Below, one piece after another: positions 48,501 to 60,387 of a DNA stretch of 64,000 bases. Source of the stretch: Escallonia rubra. Its lineage: Eukaryota; Streptophyta; Magnoliopsida; Escalloniales; Escalloniaceae. The position numbers and the translations under genes were made by a program. A model generated the notes under the pieces. It did no database searches and was not told the origin of the DNA. It saw only the letters and a list, made by a program, of their open reading frames with translations. Location of the stretch: NCBI GenBank assembly GCA_033065855.1, contig JAVXUO010002285.1, forward strand, positions 62,001-126,000, in the 5' to 3' direction. How positions within the stretch are numbered: position 1 is the first letter of the stretch; every line of letters begins with the position of its first letter.

Positions 48501-51096
48501 TGTAATATCCTTCTTTTAAAAAAAATAATTCCTAATTATTAATATTATTAAAAAAAACTTTTCTATTTTCGTGGTTGCCAAAGACAACCACAAACATAAG
48601 GAAATGACACCTCAAAATTCCTAGAGGTGGAGTGTGTGCATGTGAAGTTAAATGGAAGACGAGTTGGCATGAGGGAACGTTTCAGGAGCAGCTGCTCAAC
48701 GGAGAATAGAGGAAAATCTAGAAGGAATTTTGGAAAAGTTTCAATGAGAAGTTGCAGAGGAAAGGGAGAAGGAAAACTCAAGAAAAAAGGGCAATTTGGT
48801 GAAGAATTGAAGGAGTTATCGACCCTAAATTCAGGTAGAAATCAGCCTTTAGTGTGTGAAGCAGCTGTTTGAGGGGGAAATTGAGGAAAACCCAAGCATA
48901 ATTTTGTGAAGGGCTGAACACAAAAGTTACAGAAGGAAGAGAAAGAAAGAATTTGCAAGAAATAAAAGGCATTTTCAGTGAGAATCGAAGAAGTTACAGA
49001 TCCGCGAAGTAAGGTAAAAAGTCAACTTTTAGTGTATGTGTTTTTTGTATTTTGATGTGTGCTGTTGAGGGAAATTAAGGCTGAAATGATTATGTTTTGA
49101 TATACATCCATGCTAAATGAAGTTGTGGTATTAAATAAGTGGAAATGAAGGGAAATTATAGTGGATTAAGGGGACATGAAGTGGAATTAAAGGGTAAATT
49201 GTATGTGTGCATAATATGCATGTGTGTAAAGGAGGGGAGAAAATCTGAGAGTGCAAGAACCCAGAAGAAAACGCAAGTGACTGTTGTAGGTGAAGAAGTA
49301 TGTGTTTTGATCCATCAAGTGATGAATCATGACTGTTATTGTAACTAAAAGTCTTGACTTTTTATGTTTTGCAAACTTAATTTCTAAAAGATATTTTTAA
49401 GTGAGAATTTGGCCAAACACAAAAGAAAAACCCCTATTTGTTTTTAAAAGATCTACAATCTGTGAATATATGGGATTTTTTCTGAGTTTGCTAAGGATGT
49501 CAAATATTTTTATCCTTGAATTAGGGTTTCGAATTTTTTTAAAATACCAAACCAGTTCATTTTAATCAGAATTTTTTATGGGGATTTTATGTAGCGGCAT
49601 GTCATTTTGATGCCAATTGTTAGTTTTAACAAAACCTAGCGCTTGGTTTCGTTATCCGGATATGATTTTCGAATGGAAATTTCACCAAATGACTTCTCAG
49701 TCTGAAAATGAGTTTATATTGTTTTACAAGGAGATTTGGAGTCTTTTTGGAGTGGTTATTGGTGCAAGAGTCGACAGGGAGTGTTTAGGTAATATTACCT
49801 ATGATCGGGGGTGTTTTGGTAATTTTCGACACTCATTGACAAGTTTTGTTGAAACTCGTGATTAAGCAGCAAGAAGTATAAGAAAAGATAAATTTGAGCT
49901 AAAATAGGTTTAAGAAGGGTGGTAGTATGGTTGATGCATTTTAATGGACTAGGGCAAATCTAGTTAACGGACTAGTTGTAGTAAGTTATGAACAGATAAG
50001 CGGGAAGGCAAAAGGTTGGGTGGGTGTTTGATCTTAAGACTATCTAATAAGAAAGATTTTGTTTGAATAGGTAATTCGTTCATTTAGAAAATCCAGAAGC
50101 GAGGAGTTCTTAGGCTAAAAAGCCACACAAGGATAATCCTTTGTTTCATTTTACATACAATGTTGATGATGCTTATGTTAAACTCATATTGTTATTCTTG
50201 AATACCGATGATCTTATGACCCAGTACTTCTTGTTGACTTATGATGTTGAGGACTTAAGGTATAATAAGTTCCCTTAGTCCACCCGTTGATAGACCTGAT
50301 ACGTTGTTGACTTATGATCAAAATACTCTCCAAGTCTGCTCCTTTGATAAAAACTATCTCTTTTAATTCATGCGAGACTGAGATGAACACCCTAGGTGAT
50401 GGGGCATCAAAGTGGAGGGCCAGTGAAGTGAAGTAACTGGCGGTCAGTGAAGATAAAGTAACTGACAGAAAAAGAGGAAGCGTGCTAGAGTCTATTGTGT
50501 CGTGTCAAGTCCAGCATGCATTGCAATTGATTTTAGTTGACATTGCTAATTTTATTATCTTGGTATTATTTTGACGATAACTTATTTTAGTGTTTTCTCT
50601 TGCATTGCATATGCATAGTCAATGAGTCTATCCAAGTGGACATGATGATGTTCTGTTGGGCTTGAGCCTTCTAGTCTGAACAAAGGTGATGTATCAAGGT
50701 GATTGCAGATGTTTGTCCTTTGGCATTCTTAAATTCATTGCCTGTATTGAGAATTCATAATCGATTCTCCGATATTTTTGAATGGGTTGTGCTTTGTCCT
50801 CCTCGCATTATCCTTACTAGGTGATTTGCGATCGTTCCTTATCTGATGTGTTTTTCAGGTACTACGTTTGAACAAGGAGAAACCTCTAGTAAATATAAAG
50901 AGAAATTATGTTGAAGTTCTGTGAGGGATGTGCCACGATGATGGTGCGAATTTGAATGTAATTATTAAGTTGTATAGTTTTTGCTGCAGTACAATGTGTA
51001 CCTTGGAAGGAAAAAAAATTTAAGGACGCAGTTTGTGACGTTCCTTGTAACACGGATGTTGTAGTAGCTCTTTGTTATATTGAAAGGGTTGTGACA
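48501..51096 (+). repeat. Element A 3' LTR
   Basis: It starts TGTAATATCC after the polypurine tract and ends GGGTTGTGACA, about 2.6 kb. The right end is the best TG...CA candidate but could not be tested by a TSD because the left end of A is lost. Splice-like sites are GTAAGG at 49009 and CAG/GT at 50856-50858, preceded by the block TTACTAGGTGATTTGCG. Confidence 0.7.
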
Positions 51097-51349
51097 TTGG
51101 CAGGATTGACATCTCAACTCAGGTGAAGTCACTTGGGCTGGGGGTGTCATACTGATGTATTTCTTGGGGGAGACACAATTCAGCAATGGGGACAATTCAG
51201 TGCAGCTCTGATGCTTGAGAGCTTCAGAGGATATTGGAGAGATATGGGAGTAAGATTGGGGGTACTCTGGCTATGGCCTATTTGTATCACTTGATGGGCT
51301 CAATGTCCTAGGGGCAGTCCTCGAGCTGTATGGGATACTTTGACTGTAA
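51097..51349 (+). pseudogene. Plant mobile domain (aminotransferase-like) gene remnant, part 1
   Basis: The plus strand reads ILMYFLGETQFSNGDNSVQL and, after a frame slip, TLAMAYLYHLMGSMS. This matches the pattern of the plant mobile domain family (PF10536), a small hydrophobic segment followed by the LAYLYH motif. Stops are present. Solo LTR H interrupts it after 51349, and the frame continues with VWEV at about 54970. The domain's biochemical role is uncertain. It occurs in plant genes and in some transposons. Confidence 0.55.
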
Positions 51350-54300
51350 CATCCCGGAATTTTCCGGAACGTTATACACTCGCTCAATCAATTCACTAAA
51401 ATAATATTACCTCAACTCACTCAAATAATACAAATATGTCAGAGCAACTAAATAATCCATCAACTGTCCGAGCAATTAAACCATTAATTTTAAACCATAG
51501 TAACTATCAGGGGTGAAATATCATATTAGGTCCTACAAATTTCAACAATAACGTTCACCCGTGCAGGGGCTGCTCTAATGATTAATACTAAGATCAAATG
51601 TCTTCTTACACTAGGCTCTAATCCATACTCAGGCAACCTGCGGAAAGGAAATCAAAGGAGAGTGAGCTTTTGAGAGCCCAGTAAGGTCGCACTAAGATTT
51701 AAAAAAATTTAAAAGCGAATAGGACGATTTTACATTTAAGCCAAATAAAAACTTTTAAAATGGAGAACAAAACGATTCAAATGATTTTTCTATATACAAT
51801 CAAATGATGATTTTCAAAAGGGTTTTAAAAGAAAACTACAACATTGCAATATAAGCATAGGGATGAGTATAAACTCAATCCCTCAAGTAACAATTATTCA
51901 AAATACTTTATGTATAATAAAAACAGAAATAGAAAACGTCGAACATGAGCAGTACACTATAGCAAAGCCACCCCGACAATGCTCGATACGCTTTACATAT
52001 GCATATGTAGACTTACTAGTCCATCTAGGTACTAGTATAACCCAACCAACATACCATCCTTATAACTCCAGCCATACAGACCATCCTTATAACTCCCAAA
52101 TTACTAGCTCATGTCAACATTTAGAAGGAGTAAATACAATTGAAAATGCTTTACGATGAGCAATCAATAAACATATCAAATGAACAATGAATTGGAAGAT
52201 GAGATGAAGCAGAGTTAAGTACAACTCAAAATGTTTTACGATAGTCGAACCAATAAACATATGGGAATGAAGCAGAATTTCAAACGATCGCTATAAGGCT
52301 CAATTAAGGGTTTCATGGGCAATTTTAAAAAAATCTTTATATCAATCATAAAAATCAACATTTGATCTAGTTTGTAAAACTATTGTTATAAGCATTTAAA
52401 AACAGAATAATGAAATAGGGTTCGGATAGAATTCCTTACCTCGGTCCAAGCTACGCGAAGCTAGTCAACCTCGATTCAAAAATTCTTGAATTAACCTAAA
52501 TTGACAAATTCGTTTATTAGAACACAATCTATACCAATATACTAATAACCTAATATTCACTACCCGAATGACGATCACTTCTAACTCCGAAATCGCTCAT
52601 TTCAAAATGCGTCTCGCACGCGGCCAACCTACCCGAAAATCTCGTACACTCCATAATACACAACGATATTCTAAATTAATTATAAATTAAAATAAAATAT
52701 TTTTATAGCTTAAAACATTATAAAAAGTCAAAATATGCATTTTCTGAATTTTTGAATATTTTCAAATTAAAATAATTTCTTTAAATGAAACAAAACCCAT
52801 AAATAGCCATAAGTATCTCTAGCTGAAAATAAAGTCCCATAATTTTTGTAACAGATTTAGAATACTTATAAAAATTATGGAAATAAAAATCAGAATTTAA
52901 AAGACATCAAAACTATTTTTAAAATTTTCGTTTTGCTAACATTAATGTGATACGGAAACTGTGGCAAATCAACTCCAAAACTCATCAAATTCAAATTGAA
53001 TCTTATTTATACCATGAAAACATTACTCAAAATTTTCCCACAGCATTTTCAGGGTTTAAAGGCTCCAAAAGAATTTTACAAATATGAAATTACAGAAAAT
53101 ACTAAACATTCATACGATCTCAGAATTTATAAAATTTTGCCAAGAATTCTAATATGGTCTAACGTATTATACTGTAAAGTTTCACTTGCTACTAATAACC
53201 GTGCATTAGTTTACGCACGTATCGAACTTAACACTAACCCAATATTCCGCTCCAAACTGCTCTTCTTCTTCTTCTCTTTACTTTCTGCCCACACTCAGTA
53301 CACACAGCATACACATTCACGGCTGTGAACCTGTGATGCCGTTTCCTCCTCCTCCATTACACCCACTCAACACACAACCCACACACATGCACTCATATTA
53401 CATACACCCCCACACACACATGCACTAACGAGCCTCACATGCACACACATCACTCCTCATACACAGTTATAAACCCACCCAAATATCAAACACACACCTA
53501 CTGAAGAACGGACCAAGCTTCTCAAATGCAAAATCATATGCAACCAAGGTTAAATTCTGATAAAGAACCAAACAATGGAGTCGACCTCAAAATGATTTGC
53601 TTCAACTTGAAAACAACAAAAACCCATCTTCACGTGTGAACTAGCAGAAGAAGAAAAATTACCCAGCTGGTGTATTGTCCCCTCTTCCTCTCTCATTATA
53701 CACAGCGCTACACTCACAATACCCAGCACACACATGCACTTCCTCTCCACACCCACTGCCTCACGGCAGTGGGTCTTCCTTTCTTCTCCCATCATGTCCA
53801 ACACCCCACAAAATCACACAACAAAACTCACGCACACCCGTCACTAACAACCACAACTATGGTCCCTATCTCTCTTCTTTCATTTCTTTTGTACTCACAC
53901 ACAAATATAGATAAACACACACCCATACATTTATTCATTTCAGTTCACCCTCTCTCTATCTCTCTCTATTTTAAGAACTTCTGTTACTCCGTGCCATTTG
54001 CTGTCACAGAAAATCTGAGACAGCTTCTACATATACAGGCCTGTGATAGTGATCCTCAACATTGCTGTTTAATATATATCATCAAGCTCTTGAACAACTC
54101 TCCACGACAACTGGGGCAAAGTAACTAGTTGTCTGCAAGTGTAACACCAATGGGTGCTCCTGCTACTTGACATCCTCTTCCTAGTTCTTCTTACTCTCAA
54201 AACCACAGCCATCCCTCTTCAATACTCACCTATGCACACACGTTCATTCGATCGCAACTCACGCCCACAATACCCAACACTCATGGCACACTGCCATAAA

Positions 54301-54966
54301 CCACATACAACATCCCAAAGATAAATGATTTTGGAGAGAAGGTAGAAATCTTACCGGAAAAATCTTGATCGCCGGAGTAAATCCGTCTTCCTCTCTCTCC
54401 CTCTCTCTCTGTCGAAACTTTGAGGATGAGAAATGGTAGAAAACGGCTCCTACAGAATGTGTAGGTAATATATAAAACCCTAAATAGTAAATTACCAAAG
54501 GCAGCCCCTCAATTTTTGTTGGTTATTCAAAGTTTAGCCAACATTTTCTATTATTACGAAAAGACTAAAAATATATTATTTACTATAGTTTCCATGCTAC
54601 GAAAATTTTAATGTGCTTAATACGCTACCCCGCTTCCTTATTCGACGCCAAAAGTCGCTAAACGTATATCGAAAGCTAAAGTAGATGGTTCGCCGCTAAA
54701 TATACACGTCGACTTAACGTATAAAAAAATATTGTCGCTAAAAGATTGCCCATAAAATTCAGTCACGCTAATCGTCACTAAATACATCAATCAATATCAC
54801 TTATAATGGCTATCGATAATATACAACTTATGGTTTTTAAAAATTTAGTCGCTAAAGGTTACCTACAAAATATCGTCTATACAAATCAACCTATGTATTA
54901 CATATGAAAATCGTCGCTTAAAAATAAATTAAACCACTAGGCATTATAATAACTCGGGGTGTTACG
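51350..54966 (-). mobile_element. Solo LTR H, Ty3-type, same family as D
   Basis: It starts TGTAACATCCCGGAA and ends CTCGGGGTGTTACG, with the usual CA end decayed. It aligns with D's LTR in the opposite orientation at both ends. The flanks are TTTGAC on the left and TTGTGAC on the right, an imperfect target duplication. There is no internal region. AGCGAC/GTCGCTAAA-type repeats lie at about 54650-54930. Splice-like reverse-strand sites are donors at 54354 and 52439 and an acceptor CCGCAG/GT at 51640-51638. Confidence 0.8.
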
Positions 54967-56173
54967 TTGTGACGTTTGGGAGGTATGTCTCAGCTCTTAA
55001 GTTTCTCTTATTACTCTTATTCACACGATAAACACATTGCTCACAAGTTATCTCTGCTCAGAGATCTAGGCTTTTGAGGTCTTACGCATGGCTTCGCCGT
55101 GATTGGGAAAAGGGAACACATATGAGACTCAGCCGACGATGTACAGCTGGAAATTTCTGTGACGAGCGAATCGGGGCCACCATGAGGGGCCTACCAGAAT
55201 AGCTTCAATTGTTTGGCTTAGCGCCCGGTGAGTTTCTTTCAAATTTAAATTTCTCTTTCTTTCAGCACTCATTTGATCGATACTCACACTCGTTTTTCTT
55301 TCAGGAGTCCCTGGCCAAGTGGCAGGGATAGGAGTTTCGTGCAGAGGAGTTGAAGCTCACCCTGTGCTAGGCTCTACAAGTAGGGTACTTACATCAGGAG
55401 TTTTATTTAGAGAGAGGGCGGTCTTTCATCACCACTCTGATGTCGAGCTAGGATCCCAGCTGCTCCTCCGTGGAGAAGTAGCAGATGGTAACTTTGGATC
55501 GGGATTGAGATAGAGCTTTAGTCGGGGGATTGTTGTGTCCTCCTAGAGGTGGTTAAATGATCCTCATACCTACGAGGCATTCGTGCGATAGGACTTGGCC
55601 CCTCCTTTGATTATAGAGTGGGCGAAGAGGATCCAGCGGGCCAGGGTGTCTCAGGACATGAAGGGAAAGAGCAAGAAGGACGAGGAGGATAATGAGGGGA
55701 TACCATTTTCTACTTATGCAGTGCCAGTGTATATGAGGGGCAAGAGGCCACTAGACAGAGCTGAAGGAGCTAGCTAGTTTAGATGGTAACTTTGGTTCGA
55801 AGAAGAACAAGGATTTGCTAGGGCTTAAGGAGCTAGCTAGTTTCAAGATAGTAATCTCAAACCCTAACTTTACGCGCTTCTGACTTTTATCCTTTGCTAT
55901 TAACCATATAGTTTTCCTTTTGTAGGTTCCGAGCTTGCTACTGAGAGATGCCTACCAGATGATCAATTTGAAGGAGATGGTATCTACCCCTGTGGGGCAT
56001 CTACAAAGATGACAGAAGTGCCTACACCTAACACCTCGATGCCACCTTTGGGAGGTGGATCTAGTGTCGGACAGAGTTCCGCAGAGCCTGTTGCCACTAC
56101 CTCATAGGCCCTACAAGAGGAGCTCCAGTACCATGAACGAGAGGCCAAAAAAGACAATAGTGGTGAGTAAAGT
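54967..56173 (+). pseudogene. Plant mobile domain gene remnant, part 2
   Basis: Intron-like boundaries are seen. A donor GTATGT near 54979 follows TTGGGAG, an acceptor CTCAG at about 55064 follows, and further acceptor-like CTTTCAG sites lie near 55304. Exon-like pieces include RSYAWLRRDWEKG (55090), EFRAEELK (55335), FHHHSDVELGSQLLLRGEVA (55435) and a basic-acidic stretch KGKSKKDEEDNEG (55660). Frames do not connect without slips. Solo LTR I is inserted at 56174. Confidence 0.4.
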
Positions 56174-58595
56174 TGTAATACCCCATATTTTTTAATTTTC
56201 TATCACTTTAAAATGAATAAATAAGTAAATAACTAATTAAACAAGTTTGTGGTCTTTTTCTAATATTAGGAAAGTTTTGGTGCCTTTTGAATAAGTGGAT
56301 AAAGTTTAAAGGGGTTTTGTGTAATTTGCCAATTAGGGCTTTGATATAAATAGTTCTTTTTTCTCTTCCAGCCTCCCCTTTTCTTCCCTGTTCGCTGCCT
56401 CTTCCTTTGTCTCCTCCATTTCAACCCTAAATTTCTTGCGTTTTGGAGAAATTCGTTGTAAATTGAGTGGCGTAGAGCCGGAGGATTGAGCTTTCACTGA
56501 TTTGCGTTTATGGTAAGGGATTTTGCCTTTCTTTGCTGTGGTAAGGGTTTTTCCATAACACGATTCAATCTGTAGATGGAGTCTTATCCAATTAAATTGG
56601 TTCTGGATCTTTAATCCAATTTATCCCTAAGCATTTAATTGTTGAATTACCGATTGTTAAAATTAGACTTTGGATTAATCTTTGACCGTGGCTTTTGATG
56701 GTTGTTACCTGTTCTTGGTTACAGCACAAGTATTTGCCATAGAATCCACATGTTCGTGCACTTTCATCTTATTTCATATCCTTGTTCTTTCTTTTATTGC
56801 TATTGCTCATGGTGAGTCTTGGTACTTGAGACCATTTCAAGGAGAAGTGGTTGTTTTGTTGAAACAGCCCCACTTATTCTTGTTAAGGGGTTCCAGCAAT
56901 ATACCACGGAAGTGGTACTTTAGATAGTAGTTGACTGAACACATCCATCAACTTGCAAACTATTGCTCTGTCCTGTTTCAGGTTGTAGATTTGCTGTCTT
57001 CTTCATTTCGTATGACTTAGATTTTACCAGCTGTAGGTTTTTGCTGAAATCCCCATATCATTAAAATTCACAAACCCGTAGATGGCCAAGTGCTGCAATA
57101 TGGGCATTAGAATTTCTTCCATGTTCAGTTCACCATCTTCTAATTTCTGTTTCGTGGCTTGTTGGCAGTAAGGTTTTTCAGCTACCTTTAAGGCTTTATT
57201 CCTTTGGCAGTGTTCTTTGTTTTGGTTAGTAAACATGCCTTCATGCTTCTCTACTCCCACAACAATACAGGTTCGCACCTGGGTTCTAATACACTTATAT
57301 GCTTTGAGTTTAATTCACTTCAAAGCATTCCTTTTGAAATCATTGGACTGCTGCAATGCTTCAGAATTTCCTAGTGGCTGCATACATTTTCTAAGCTGCA
57401 TCTTAATGACTTTGGTGCTTCTGTTACACGTGTTTAGCAGTAGTGCTTTTAGTCTCCTGCTTTCTTTCAGTCTTAGTACAGCCAAACTTTCAGAATAAAG
57501 TGTTCTTCTTCTTCTTTAGGTGGTGGTAATCTCCTTTGTCCTAAAATTGCCTCTTCATGTTTTGTTTTACTCCATACGGCTAGAGCTTATTTTCTAAAAC
57601 ATATGTATATGCCTTGAGTTTAAATCACCTTAGGGAATTCCCTTCAATCATTGGATAAAATTCTCAGGTTCGCATTACTTACCTAATATTGGTCATTAAA
57701 AGAAACAGCTCTTGTGTTGTTTTCTTTTTCTAAATTCAAGCTTGAATTTGGTTCCTATTTCCTCTTTTAAGCACTTTGCCACCCATTATTTGATTTCCTG
57801 TTATATTGAGCTCAAAGGAACTCAGAGTGGAGTAATTTCAGTCCCATTGAATCTGTATTTTTGTACTCGTCAATTTATGACAAGCTAATGACTATGTTTG
57901 AACAACTCTCAAGTTTGAGAGGGTCCTTTGGACACACGTTTGATTATATGCTGGCGATTAATAGATGCTTAGCATGTTACCGGTAGCACATGTTTGATGT
58001 TTGTACGTTTGGTTCGACGTTTGGGTCTTATGACCAACATAGTCATCGTATGTTTTGTTGTGTAGCGTTCCCGGCATATTATTTATATGTTAGGGTTAAT
58101 GCTTAATCACGTTTGTTTCGGCATTTGATATAAGAATTTGGTTTGCCCATTTCTATCAAGTATTGTTGTTCGACTCCGTTTATTTTGCTTTGAAATCTTG
58201 TCGTTTTGTACCTTACTGAGGTATTTGAGCTCACCCTTTCACTCTACCTTGCCCCTTACCACAGGTTAAAGAAGCGACTAAGGATCCTTGTGATAGCGTT
58301 GGAATTTTGGGACTTTTGTTTTAGTTAGTTAAACTTTGTAGCTTTAGTTTGAGAACTTTACCCGGATGTGGGTAATTTGATAGAATTGACTCGGTGTAAT
58401 TTGTTTTAGCCGCTGCGTTTTGTAGATGGTTTTGTAAGGGATTATTCAGATAATGGATTGTATCAGACTTTTGTTTTATGGAGATATCTTATTTTAAAGG
58501 ATTTAGTTGCTCTGTTTATACCTGTGTCACCAGAATCATAACGGTATATCAGGAAATTTGATTTCAGTCACGGCTTCCGTTTTAGGGGCGTGACA
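56174..58595 (+). mobile_element. Solo LTR I, Ty3-type
   Basis: It starts TGTAATACCCC and ends GGGGCGTGACA. AAGT precedes it (AAAGT at 56169-56173) and AAGT follows it, so the TSD is 4 bp, or 5 bp if the terminal A is shared. A TATA-like GATATAAATAG lies near 56343, then a CT-rich leader. Splice-like sites are ATGGTAAGG at 56513 and TTACCACAG/GT at 58262-58264, with GAGCTCACCC upstream. It splits the mobile-domain remnant. Confidence 0.8.
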
Positions 58596-59044
58596 AAGTC
58601 CCCCTCAGGCCAATTTTCAAACCGGAGTCAACACTGCCTAAGCAGAAGGAAGCTGCTCGTGCGAGGAAGGAGAAAGCCCCTGCCCCATCACAGCCGAATA
58701 AATTATCTGTCCGTCGATCGACTCGGGTTACGACCTTGTATACACGACATAAGGGAAGCCTAGTAGATCGACCCAGTCCCTGAGTTAGAGCCATCGCCCA
58801 GCCCTGGGGACGAGGACTATGAAGTTGAGCAGGATGAGCAGACCTTGGGGACAAGGAGGAGCCCAGCCCTAAGAAGTCCTTCTAAGAATGATCGTGAGAC
58901 CATGTTAGCTTTATCTATAGTTAGGACTTAGAGTTCACTACGAACTCATTGACATGATTCTATTTTTTTTTTTTTTTGTAATGAACATCATGTTTTCAAT
59001 TCAGTGAAGATTCCTACGTCTTCTTTTAAATTACTATGTAAACC
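58596..59044 (+). pseudogene. Plant mobile domain gene remnant, tail and flank
   Basis: The first 330 bases are GC-richer and read Lys/Arg/Ser/Pro and acidic stretches typical of the low-complexity tail of the same gene. The rest (58930-59044) is AT-rich with a T16 tract near 58960 and shows nothing recognisable. Confidence 0.35.
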
Positions 59045-59161
59045 TGTAACAACCAAGAACTCCAAAGATCCGACGCCCCGAACTCCCAGAGCGTTAAATA
59101 CGTCACACGTCGTTCAGACACAAGCTTCAGAGCTTCTAAATAGACATTAACTCAAATTCTT

Positions 59162-60387
59162 GGGTTAATTTTACGCTACACCCTATACTTAGGGGTCAGT
59201 TGCACCCAGCACCCCGTAGTTCTAAAATTGGCACCCAGCACCAAAATTTTTAAAAACATGGTATCTAGCACCAATTGACGGTCAAAATGACCTTTGACCA
59301 GACGTCTGTTAATTTTTTAAGGGCAAAATGGTATTTGCATCCATGAAATCCTAGTCAGCTCCAACCCCCTAAGCCCAACGTCATTTATCTTTTCCCCATT
59401 TTCTCTCTTTCGTCTCTCTCTATCTTCTCTCTCTCTCTCTCTATTTCTCGCAGTGCCCCCAACCACCGTGCACCAAGAACCCACCTCTAGGGTCACCGTG
59501 GTCTTTGGCGTCCATCGTTGCCCCACGCCCTCTTCACCTAGCCTGACCTGTCACTCTCACCCTCGATTCAGACCACTGATTATGTGGTGATGATGTTGTG
59601 CATTGGCTGATTGGGCTCGCTGGAGATCGATGGGGAGATCGGGTGATGGGGTGATTGGGTATGTTGTTATTACGGCGGTAGGCAGGGGTAATGTCTGATG
59701 GTCGTTCGATTGGAGGCGATAATGGCTCATTGAATTGTCAATGTTGGTCGAATGTCGATTATTAGTGGTCGTCATTCGGTTTGAGGTGGTGATCGTGGTT
59801 AAGGGAGGGATTGGTGGTTATGGGTGGTCGTGGGTGAAGGATTTGTGGCAGAGGCGGCGGTCATCAACGATAGGTGTTGGTGGTCACGATTCAATCGGAG
59901 AGGGTGCCGTGGGTTTCGGGATTGGTGGTTGTGGGTAGTTATGGCTGGTCATGGGTGGCCGACTGTGGTGGGTCGTGATGATGGGGAGAGTGGTGGCGGG
60001 GATGGTGGCTCACCGGGCAATGGCTTCAGTCAGCGGCGATGGCTCGTCAGGCAGTGGTTTCGGTCGGAGGAGGTGGCCGCGCGTTTCGATATTTGTTGGG
60101 AAAATGAATAGTTTGGGAGAGAAAAATGGTGAGGAAATGACGTGGAGGGTCTGATGTTAATTATTGGGGCCATTTGGAGCTGACGTGGACAAAAGGTGGA
60201 TATAACAGGTAAAAAGACCATTTTGCCCCTTAAAAAGTAACAGACGTATGGTCGAAGGCCAGTTTGACCGTCATTTGGTGCTGAATACCAAGATTTTAAA
60301 GATTTTGGTGCTGGGTGCCAAAATTAAAACTACGGGGTGCTGGGTGCAACTGACACTTAAGTATAGGGTGTAGCGTAAAATTAACCC
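59162..60387. mobile_element. Mutator-like element (MULE), non-autonomous, long TIRs
   Basis: The terminal inverted repeats are about 170 bp long. The left starts GGGTTAATTTTACGCTACAC at 59162 and the right is its reverse complement ending at 60387. The flanks are CAAATTCTT at 59153-59161 and CAAATTCTT at 60388-60396, a perfect 9-bp TSD. Together these define a Mutator-type element. The TIRs include GCACCCAGCACC-type short repeats. The roughly 850-bp interior has no transposase. It is GC- and GGTGG-rich after a CT-rich run, which could be captured gene sequence (Pack-MULE) or simply low complexity. Confidence 0.92.

Larger units (their letters stand above)
3442..51096 (+). mobile_element. Element A: Ty3-type LTR retrotransposon, chromovirus-like, outermost level of the nest
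   Basis: The parts are a damaged 5' LTR (3442-5573), an RNase H/integrase fragment (5574-6248), the integrase C-terminus with chromodomain (47476-48450), a polypurine tract (about 48490-48500) and a 3' LTR (48501-51096). About 41.2 kb of younger elements (B and everything inside it) separate the two coding pieces. The C-terminal chromodomain places it among plant chromoviruses, most like the Tekay/Del clade. That clade call is by recognition and not by phylogeny. Confidence 0.75.

Noticed and set aside
55319..55777. Two plus-strand ORFs as an intact small gene
   Set aside because: They lack proper starts and lie between broken exon-like pieces of the mobile-domain remnant.
59735..60154. Overlapping Gly/Trp/Val-rich ORFs as real proteins
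   Set aside because: They sit wholly inside the MULE in GGTGG-rich sequence, and several frames are open at once because of composition.
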